From: Candidatus Taenariivivens baikalensis
GTDB lineage: Bacteria; Omnitrophota; Omnitrophia; Omnitrophales; Aquincolibacteriaceae
Direction: 5' to 3'
Length of the DNA stretch: 54,379 bases
Assembly: GCA_009691445.1 (NCBI GenBank)
Contig: SICL01000012.1
Coordinates: forward strand, 1 to 54,379
Shown here: positions 36,882 through 44,973 of the stretch, piece after piece
Position numbering within the stretch: the first letter of the stretch is position 1
How the letters are laid out: each line of letters opens with the position of its first letter
The notes under the pieces: generated by a model
The model's database searches: none
Told to the model about the DNA's origin: nothing
The model's input: the letters and a program-made list of their open reading frames with translations, nothing else
Translations under genes and position numbers: made by a program

Positions 36882-36947
36882 TAGTTATGAAGGAAATGGC
36901 AAGGTTTAACGATACTAAACTGAACTTCAAAAGGGGGCAGGTCTTAT

Positions 36948-37025
36948 GACGCATCATTGCGGGCAAAGCGAAGCAATCTTTGTGCTGAGATTGCCGCGGT
37001 CGCTACGCGCCCTCGCAATGACGCA
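36948..37025. repeat. Dispersed palindromic repeat, GCATTGCGAG type
   Basis: Two imperfectly complementary arms, one containing CATTGCGGGCAAAGCGAAG and the other ending CGCCCTCGCAATGACGC, form a hairpin between the giant gene and the ATPase genes. Similar arms recur at 42623-42762 and 52022-52132. There is no T-run after it, so it is not an obvious intrinsic terminator. The rest of the 214-base gap (36882-37095) shows nothing else. Confidence 0.7.
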
Positions 37026-37095
37026 GATTATTATTAGTAAAGGTTCTAAGGTGTGACCCCTCAACCTGTAAACAAATAACAGAGAGCGCATTTCC

Positions 37096-37365
37096 ATGTT
37101 CCATGTTTTAATTTTGGATACCCGTCCGGAGCTCTCACAAAAGCCCATCTACGAAGGCAACTCCTCCAGCGTTATTCTTCCCGGTACGGAAGGTGAATTT
37201 GAAATTCTTGATTTTCATAAGCCTATTATCAGCAAACTGAAAAACGGAACCATTGTAGTCGATAACTCCAGGGAAGTGCTCATCCAGGGGGGGATTGCCA
37301 AGATGCAGTTCCAAAGTCTGGTGGCCCTGGTGGATCTTAAACGCGAAAAAGAAAAGACGGGGTAA
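37096..37365 (+). CDS. atpC: F-type ATPase epsilon subunit, N-terminal domain only
   Basis: The 89 residues match the beta-sandwich domain of ATP synthase epsilon. After a first strand (FHVLILDTRP) comes the hallmark PG-T-EGEFEILDFHKP at about residues 28-42, then LKNGTIVV, and the strand EVLIQGGIAKMQ. Usual epsilon subunits have about 130-140 residues, with a C-terminal helical hairpin that can inhibit ATP hydrolysis; here the gene stops straight after the sandwich. It binds gamma at the foot of the central stalk in the known complex. It is first in the cluster, whereas epsilon is normally last, after beta. The next gene starts 11 bases after its stop codon. The ribosome binding site is weak (AGAGAG). 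Family assignment is by eye but the motif order is clear. Confidence 0.8.
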   Translation: MFHVLILDTRPELSQKPIYEGNSSSVILPGTEGEFEILDFHKPIISKLKNGTIVVDNSREVLIQGGIAKMQFQSLVALVDLKREKEKTG

Positions 37366-37375
37366 AGATCGAATC

Positions 37376-37591
37376 GTGAAAAATCTTATTGTTGTTTTGA
37401 TCATGGCGCTTGGGACGATTGGGCCGTCGATCGTGATTGCGGCCGTAGGATTTGCAAGCATTATGGCGCTTGGACGAAATCCCTCTTCAGCGCCTAAGAT
37501 TATGCTTGCCATGATTATTGCTTTAATTTTTGCAGAGGCAATTGCGGTGATTGCTCTTCTGGTCGTCTTTCAGGTTTTTACACCCGCCTAA
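37376..37591 (+). CDS. atpE: F-type ATPase c subunit (proteolipid ring)
   Basis: 71 residues from a GTG start, which lies in the same frame as a longer reading that would overlap epsilon; the GTG gives a standard-length c subunit. Two membrane helices flank a polar loop with R34-N35-P36 (the usual R-Q/N-P). The ion-binding carboxylate is E54 in the second helix (IFAEAIAVIALLVVF). The positions that supply sodium ligands in sodium-type rings, four residues after the helix-1 proline and next to the glutamate, are I21 and A55 here, so proton coupling is the better guess. In the membrane the ring would turn against an a subunit, but none is encoded nearby. Confidence 0.9.
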   Translation: MKNLIVVLIMALGTIGPSIVIAAVGFASIMALGRNPSSAPKIMLAMIIALIFAEAIAVIALLVVFQVFTPA

Positions 37592-37610
37592 CAAAGAGTG
37601 AGGAGTCTTT

Positions 37611-38369
37611 ATGGTTTGGACCATCGTCTCAGTATTTTTCTTTCAGGGAATGATTTTTGTCGGGTTGATCTTTCTCCTGCGTCATTTCATGAAGGGTAAT
37701 GTGAAGGGAGAACTGGGCCATTTGGACCGCCTTAACGATGAGCTTTTAAAGCGTGATGGAGAATTAAAACGCAGAATTACCGCAGCGGAACAGGAGTACA
37801 CGATCCGGATGAGCAAAGCAGAACAGGAAATCAGCACCCGCTATCTGCAGGCAAAGCAAGAAGTTACCAAGACGCTTGAAGATAACAGGGAGCAGGCCCT
37901 TAAAGAACGCGAAAAAATTATCGGAGAAGCGATCTCCACGCGCGAAAAGATTCGTCATGAGATTATGGCGGAAATGGAAAACACGGCCATTGAATATTCC
38001 AAGCAAGTGTTGGGCGAGTTTTTTACCGGAGAGTTAAAAAAGTTACTTCACGATATTCTTATGAATCAATTAATTGAAGCGGTGGAATCCTTCCAGGTTG
38101 AGCGTTTCCAGATTAAGACCGATACGGCGGAATTCAAATTGGCGGAGAGTTTAACGCCGGAGCTGAGGACGAAAATTCAGAAGACTCTGAAAACAAAAAT
38201 AGGCCACGAGATCAAGCTGAAGGAGGAAGTGGACCTGTCCCTGGTGGGCGGGGCTGTTCTTCAGTTCGGGAGTCTGGTGATTGATGGAAGCATGAGCAAT
38301 CTTTTAAAAGATGCGGCGGCGAGGATGAAAAAGGAAGCGCACCGAAAATATCAGAGCGTGACGCAATAA
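37611..38369 (+). CDS. F-type ATPase b-delta fusion (peripheral stalk)
   Basis: 252 residues with a good ribosome binding site (GAGGAG). One N-terminal membrane helix at residues 5-25, then a long charged coiled coil to about 145, as in subunit b. Residues about 172-240 match the C-terminal domain of delta/OSCP: LTPELRTKIQKTL, then VDLSLVGGAVLQFGSLVIDGS. The six-helix N-terminal domain of delta, which normally caps the alpha-beta hexamer, seems absent, because the coiled coil leads almost directly to the C-terminal domain. Mycobacteria also fuse b-type and delta sequences but keep the full delta. The missing cap matches a shortened alpha N-terminus two genes on. Confidence 0.85.
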   Translation: MVWTIVSVFFFQGMIFVGLIFLLRHFMKGNVKGELGHLDRLNDELLKRDGELKRRITAAEQEYTIRMSKAEQEISTRYLQAKQEVTKTLEDNREQALKEREKIIGEAISTREKIRHEIMAEMENTAIEYSKQVLGEFFTGELKKLLHDILMNQLIEAVESFQVERFQIKTDTAEFKLAESLTPELRTKIQKTLKTKIGHEIKLKEEVDLSLVGGAVLQFGSLVIDGSMSNLLKDAAARMKKEAHRKYQSVTQ

Positions 38370-38400
38370 ATTCAGGGGCTACCCTGCAGGACTTGGACTT

Positions 38401-39876
38401 ATGGCTGCTTCATTAAAACCAAAAATTGAAATTCGCGAAGTCGGGATTGTCAAAGAAATCCGTGAATCCATTGCACGGGTGGAAGGACTTCCATCGGTCG
38501 TCAATGGGCAGATCGTGAATTTTGGGCATGACGGCCGGGGCATGGTCATGGGGTTTACTCAAAAGGAAGTGCTCGTTCTTATGTTCGGCGGTAAGGAGCG
38601 GATCAAGGGCGGGGATGAATGCTGGAGCCGGGGTGAGCCGTTCCTGCTTCCTGTGGGGAAAGGGTATATTGGACGGGTGGTTAATCCGCTGTGCGAGCCT
38701 TGTGATGGAAAACCGCCGGTTGTTCCGGACGAATACTATCCGGCTTTTAAAGTGGCTCCCGGAGTGATGGAGCGCAAGCCTGTTTCCTCCCCTCTGGATA
38801 CGGGGGTAAAAATCTTGGATGCCATTATTCCGGTGGCGAAGGGGCAGAGGCAGCTTATTATTGGCGATCGCATGACCGGAAAGACGACCATCGCGATCGA
38901 TACGATCATTAATCAAAAGGGCAAGGATGTCATTTGCATCTATTGCAGTGTGGGTCGGAGCTATTCCAGCCTTTTGAAGGCGGTTCAGATTTTTAAAGAA
39001 TTTGATGCGCTTCCTTATACGGTGATTGTTGCCGGATCCGCATCCACGCCCGTGGGGGAGCAGTTCCTTGCCCCTTATACCGCTTGTACGCTCGGTGAGT
39101 ATTTCATGAGTCTGGGCAAACATGTTTTTGTGGTCTTTGATGATTTGACCAAACATTCATGGGTTTACCGCCAGCTCTCTCTTCTTTTGAATCGTCCGCC
39201 TGGCCGTGAAGCTTATCCGGGAGATATTTTCTATATTCATTCTCAGCTTGTGGAGCGGGCCGGACAAATGAGTGATGAAAACGGCGGCGGGTCCATGACT
39301 TTTTTCCCGATCTGCGATACGCTGCAGGGAGATATTACCGGCTACATTCAAACGAATTTGATTTCCATGACGGATGGTCAGACGGTGATCAGTTCCGCGC
39401 TTTTTAATCAAGGCATTAAACCCGCGATTGATTTTGGACTTTCCGTATCCCGTATCGGTAGCAAAGCGCAGTGTCCTGCCATGAAGGAACTTTCCGGTAA
39501 ACTTCGTCTGGAATATTTACAGTATAAGGAACTGGTTCGTATGACTCAGCTTAAAACCTCACTTTCCCAGGAAGCAGCGGCCCGCCTGCGCCGCGGAGAA
39601 GTGATGACTGAACTTTTAAAGCAGAATCGCCAGGAACCTTCTCCGATTGATGAACAGGTATTGCATCTTTATGCCTTAAAGCTCGGATTACTTGATTCGC
39701 TTTCAAGTCAGGGGCTCAAAAGGTTCAAAAAAGAAATTCACGCCTATGCGTGGAAAGAATTGCCGGAGACGATGACAGAATTCACGAAGCACTGGACATT
39801 GACCGCTCCGATTAAAAAAGATCTCGAGATGGGTTTTCAGAATTATTTCAAAGCTCAAAAGGGTTCCGAGGAGTAG
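38401..39876 (+). CDS. atpA: F-type ATPase alpha subunit
   Basis: 491 residues. The non-catalytic nucleotide site has the P-loop GDRMTGKTT at 155-163 (usual GDRQTGKT). The arginine finger needed for catalysis at the beta interface is R351 in LSVSRIGSKAQ. The beta-barrel domain begins at about residue 14 (VGIVKEIRESIARVEGL), so the N-terminal helix of about 22 residues that docks on delta in other bacteria is mostly missing. Otherwise the domain order is standard: barrel, nucleotide-binding domain, helical C-terminal domain. No strong Shine-Dalgarno was seen before the ATG. The gene lies 31 bases after b-delta and 13 before gamma. The sequence is divergent but the key residues are in place, so it should be functional. 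Confidence 0.92.
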   Translation: MAASLKPKIEIREVGIVKEIRESIARVEGLPSVVNGQIVNFGHDGRGMVMGFTQKEVLVLMFGGKERIKGGDECWSRGEPFLLPVGKGYIGRVVNPLCEPCDGKPPVVPDEYYPAFKVAPGVMERKPVSSPLDTGVKILDAIIPVAKGQRQLIIGDRMTGKTTIAIDTIINQKGKDVICIYCSVGRSYSSLLKAVQIFKEFDALPYTVIVAGSASTPVGEQFLAPYTACTLGEYFMSLGKHVFVVFDDLTKHSWVYRQLSLLLNRPPGREAYPGDIFYIHSQLVERAGQMSDENGGGSMTFFPICDTLQGDITGYIQTNLISMTDGQTVISSALFNQGIKPAIDFGLSVSRIGSKAQCPAMKELSGKLRLEYLQYKELVRMTQLKTSLSQEAAARLRRGEVMTELLKQNRQEPSPIDEQVLHLYALKLGLLDSLSSQGLKRFKKEIHAYAWKELPETMTEFTKHWTLTAPIKKDLEMGFQNYFKAQKGSEE

Positions 39877-39889
39877 ATCAGGAAATTTC

Positions 39890-42179
<2,290 letters not shown>

Positions 42180-42193
42180 AAGAAGGAGTCATT

Positions 42194-42616
42194 ATGGAAC
42201 GGGTAGGGGAAATTTTTTTAAGAAAAAAAATCGTGACGCATGAACAGTTGGAAGCGGCGCTTCAGGATCAGGTTCATACAGGCGAGTTTTTAGGCGAGAT
42301 CCTGATTCGGATGGGGTATGTCAAAGAAGAGGATTTGCTGAGAGTTCTGGCGGAACAGTTCAATACCCGGTTTGTGGAGCTTAAAGATGTCCGGATTAAT
42401 CCGGTGGTGATCAATATGGTTCCGCGCAATATTGTGATGGAATACAAGCTTATTCCCATTGAAATGCGGTCCGGACTCATGCTGATTGCTATGTCTAATC
42501 CGTTAGATATTTGGCCGACGAGTGTGCTTCAGGAAAAACTTAATCTTGATGAAGTGCAGTTTGTCCTTGCAACGAAAAATGACATTATGGGACATATTAA
42601 CAAATACTACAGTTGA
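42194..42616 (+). CDS. Free-standing MshEN (GspE N-terminal) domain protein
   Basis: 140 residues forming only the N-terminal domain found on type II secretion and type IV pilus ATPases; no ATPase domain follows. The two half-motifs typical of c-di-GMP-binding MshEN domains can be traced: ERVGEIFLRKKIVTHEQLEAA with a Q at the end, and LGEILIRMGYVKEEDLLRV with AEQ. Both deviate at one or two consensus positions, so ligand binding is possible but unsure. The second half (about 60-140) is the usual alpha-beta fold with AMSNPLDIW. It parallels the N-terminus of gspE, which follows, and is probably a duplicate of it. Good ribosome binding site (AAGAAGGAG). It may regulate assembly or activity of GspE. 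Confidence 0.85.
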   Translation: MERVGEIFLRKKIVTHEQLEAALQDQVHTGEFLGEILIRMGYVKEEDLLRVLAEQFNTRFVELKDVRINPVVINMVPRNIVMEYKLIPIEMRSGLMLIAMSNPLDIWPTSVLQEKLNLDEVQFVLATKNDIMGHINKYYS

Positions 42617-42622
42617 TCGAAC

Positions 42623-42762
42623 TGTCATCGCGAGCCCCGAAGGGCGTGGCGGTCTCTCTAGACGGCTTCGGATCCTTTCGCTTCTCGCGTCTCTGCGAAG
42701 CTTCGGCTTCGCTACGGCGGAGCAGGGCGCTCAGGATGACAGACGAAGGATTCGCAATGACA
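42623..42762. repeat. Nested dispersed palindromic repeats between MshEN gene and gspE
   Basis: The outer ends match the GTCATTGCGAG-type repeat (GTCATCGCGAGCCCCGAAG at the left, CGCAATGACAAAG at the right). Inside lies a second type, with GGATCC-TTTCGCTTC on one side and CTCAGGATGACAGACGAAGG on the other. It fills most of the 179-base gap. No gene was seen. Confidence 0.6.
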
Positions 42763-42795
42763 AAGATTTCCGTTAAGAAGGGAGTGCTGTAATTT

Positions 42796-44523
42796 ATGTC
42801 AGAACGCGTAGAAGAGACACTTCTCAAGAATCAAATGATCACAGCCGGTCATCTTGACGAAGCTCGGGTTGAGCAGAAAAAGACCGGTGAACCCCTAGGC
42901 AGTATCCTTGTCCGTAAAGGGTTTGTGCGTGAGGAAGATCTTTCACGCGCGCTGGCTGAACAATATAAGCTCCCGTTTATCCGCTTCGGCAAGTTTCTGA
43001 TTCAGCATGAAGTGATTGAAAAAGTCCCGCCCAAACTGGCCATGCACTACAAAATGGTGCCCATTAAGTTGAGTAAGGATATTCTCACCGTCGCGATTTC
43101 AAATCCCCAGGATATCCGTGTGCTGGATGACATCCGGGTTGCGCTCAAGGCCCGATACCGGATTGAAGCAGTCATTGCCAGCGAAACCGATATTGTGAAT
43201 GCGATCAAGAAATATTATGGTTTGGGCGCCGAGACGGTGGAAGGCATCATGGAATCCGCTGAGGGGAAACAGAATCTGGCTGACGCGGTGGATGTGGATT
43301 CTTTGGTCGACGATATTGAAAAACAGGCGGGAGACGCTTCGGTCGTTAAACTCGTGAACCAGGTACTGCTGGAAGCCTGGGGCAACCGCGCTACGGATAT
43401 TCATATTGAGCCGTATCGTTCCAAACTCCAGCTTCGTTACCGCGTTGACGGGATGCTTTATCCGGCCGAAATGCCGCCTCAAATCCGGCGATTTCTTCCC
43501 GCCATTATTTCCCGTATTAAAATCATGTCCAATCTTAATATTGTGGAGCGCCGGCTTCCGCAGGATGGGCGTGCTTCCATTAAAGTCGGCGAACGGAAAA
43601 TGGATCTTCGTATTTCGGTGCTTCCTACGCCGCACGGAGAAAGCGTTGTCATCCGCATTTTGCCGACATCGATGTTATTTTCTTTTGAAGAGCTGGGGCT
43701 TAGCGCGCCTCATCGTGCTATTTTAGAAGAACTGCTTAAGCGTCCTTACGGCATTATCTTTGTCACGGGTCCTACGGGAGCCGGTAAATCAACAACGCTT
43801 TACACCAGTCTTTCTCAGCTGAATACGCCTAAGAATAAAATTATCACAATCGAGGATCCGATCGAGTATGAAATCGAAGGCATTACCCAGATTCAGGTCA
43901 TGCCTCAGATTGGACTGACGTTTGCGCAAGGATTGCGCAGTATGCTGCGTCATGACCCGGATGTGATGATGGTGGGGGAAGTCCGGGATTTTGAAACTGC
44001 CGAATTGGCCATCCGGATCGCGCTCACAGGACACTTGGTTTTTTCAACGCTTCATACGAATGATGCAGCGAGCGCCGTCACGCGGCTTCTGGACATGGGC
44101 GTGGATTCATTTTTGATCGTCTCTTCGGTGGAGTGTTTTATTGCCCAGCGCTTGGTGCGCTTGATTTGTACCAAATGCCATCAGGAAGACAAACGGGCAT
44201 TGGAGCCGGGCTTGAAACAGGAGTTGACCGATCGTCTTCCTGCCGGGCAAAAGGAGATCAAGCTCTATATTGGGGAAGGCTGTGAGGATTGCAATTTCAG
44301 CGGTTATAAAGGTCGTACCGGTATTCATGAATTCCTGGTGCTGAATAGCGCGATCAAAAAACTTGTGATTAAAAAGTCTTCCGCGGATGATCTTAAAGAG
44401 CAGGCCATTAAAAACGGAATGATTACTCTTCGTAATGATGGATGGGATAAAGTGCTCGCCGGAAAAACGAGCATTGATGAGATTCTTCGTGTGACTCAGG
44501 TCGCTGCGGGGGAAGACAACTGA
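42796..44523 (+). CDS. gspE: Type II secretion / type IV pilus assembly ATPase GspE (PilB-like)
   Basis: 575 residues. Residues 1-145 are an MshEN domain like the preceding gene. The hexameric secretion ATPase domain follows, with Walker A GPTGAGKST at 325-333, the Asp box, Walker B VMMVGEV near 390, and the His box GHLVFSTLHTNDA. A zinc-binding tetracysteine is present: C458-x2-C461 and C496-x2-C499. All parts needed for ATP-driven pseudopilus assembly are in place. It would act at the cytoplasmic face with GspL and GspF. The MshEN domain makes PilB/MshE equally possible as a name, but the neighbours gspF-IJKLM and gspC favour type II secretion. The ribosome binding site is AAGAAGGGAG. Confidence 0.93.
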   Translation: MSERVEETLLKNQMITAGHLDEARVEQKKTGEPLGSILVRKGFVREEDLSRALAEQYKLPFIRFGKFLIQHEVIEKVPPKLAMHYKMVPIKLSKDILTVAISNPQDIRVLDDIRVALKARYRIEAVIASETDIVNAIKKYYGLGAETVEGIMESAEGKQNLADAVDVDSLVDDIEKQAGDASVVKLVNQVLLEAWGNRATDIHIEPYRSKLQLRYRVDGMLYPAEMPPQIRRFLPAIISRIKIMSNLNIVERRLPQDGRASIKVGERKMDLRISVLPTPHGESVVIRILPTSMLFSFEELGLSAPHRAILEELLKRPYGIIFVTGPTGAGKSTTLYTSLSQLNTPKNKIITIEDPIEYEIEGITQIQVMPQIGLTFAQGLRSMLRHDPDVMMVGEVRDFETAELAIRIALTGHLVFSTLHTNDAASAVTRLLDMGVDSFLIVSSVECFIAQRLVRLICTKCHQEDKRALEPGLKQELTDRLPAGQKEIKLYIGEGCEDCNFSGYKGRTGIHEFLVLNSAIKKLVIKKSSADDLKEQAIKNGMITLRNDGWDKVLAGKTSIDEILRVTQVAAGEDN

Positions 44524-44973
44524 AGCATAGAGCAGAGGGCATAGGGCAGAGCGTCAAAAAGAGGAGTTGTCTCTGGTGGGGAAATTTAGATTTCAAGATT
44601 TAGAGATTTGGCAGGAAGCTATAAAAATCGCTCATCAGTTATGTGATTTTGCAGATCGCTTGGAAGAAAATAAAAAATTCCGTTTCGCGGAACAATTACG
44701 AGGTGCCGCATTAAGCATTAATAATAATATTGCCGAAGGAAGTGGATCGTCTTCAAAACGAGACTTTAGCAATTTTCTTAATATTTCAAGAAGAAGTACT
44801 TACGAAAATGCCAACATGATTCTCTTTTTTACTTCTCGAGGATTAATTGATAAAGATACTTGCAATCAAATCATTGAAGCGTTGGACATCTTATGCCGGC
44901 GCATCACTCAATTTCAGAGGGTTCTGTAATGATTTATTTTTTGCTCTCTGCTCTCTGCTCTCTGCTCTATGCC
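44524..44973. mobile_element. Heptamer-armed hairpin element carrying an S23/IVP-family gene
   Basis: Left arm 44524-44553 is a run of 7-base units of the form GCA(T/G)AG(A/G). Right arm 44942-44973 is the reverse complement type (TGCTCTC, repeated). The arms face each other around a four-helix-bundle gene. The element begins at the stop codon of gspE and ends in the first codons of gspF. Hairpin-ended intervening sequences that encode this protein family are known from 23S rRNA genes; this looks like an intergenic relative. Mobility is inferred. Confidence 0.6.
44576..44929 (+). CDS. Four-helix bundle protein, 23S rRNA intervening-sequence (S23/IVP) family
   Basis: 117 residues from the GTG at 44576, chosen because GAGGAG lies 9 bases upstream and the protein then starts MGKFRFQDLEIWQEA, the typical start of the family. 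The TTG at 44567 abuts the same ribosome binding site and is less likely. Conserved features are F-x-D-L-x-(I/V)-W, then LRGAALSI-NNIAEG and an ARRSTYE-like segment (SRRSTYENAN). Members are about 110-130 residues and form small four-helix bundles; they relate to the bAvd accessory protein of diversity-generating retroelements, and their cellular role is not known. It has no link to secretion and interrupts the gspE-gspF order, lying between inverted heptamer arms, so it probably arrived with them. Confidence 0.88.
   Translation: MGKFRFQDLEIWQEAIKIAHQLCDFADRLEENKKFRFAEQLRGAALSINNNIAEGSGSSSKRDFSNFLNISRRSTYENANMILFFTSRGLIDKDTCNQIIEALDILCRRITQFQRVL

Noticed and set aside
1170..36881. Assembly artefact producing an over-long ORF
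   Set aside because: The frame has a sensible signal peptide and anchor, unit lengths are multiples of three, and diverged copies all stay open, which chance joins would not give. Collapsed or extra repeat units remain possible.
36948..37025. Intrinsic terminator after the giant gene
   Set aside because: The hairpin is a dispersed repeat and has no T-run after it, so transcription may continue into the ATPase genes.
37376..37591. Sodium-type c subunit
   Set aside because: The glutamine in helix 1 and the serine or threonine after the glutamate are both missing.
38413..39156. Minus-strand ORF of 247 codons opposite the alpha subunit gene
   Set aside because: The plus-strand frame is clearly an ATPase subunit; the antisense frame is a by-product of its codon usage.
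42796..44523. Naming the cluster a type IV pilus rather than type II secretion
   Set aside because: GspI, GspJ and GspK with a single-chain GspL, GspA and a GspC-like protein are type II features; no pilT, pilA or pilQ is seen here, although the right side of the cluster is cut off.
44567..44929. TTG start for the S23/IVP gene
   Set aside because: The ribosome binding site directly abuts the TTG; the GTG at 44576 has proper spacing and gives the family's usual N-terminus.
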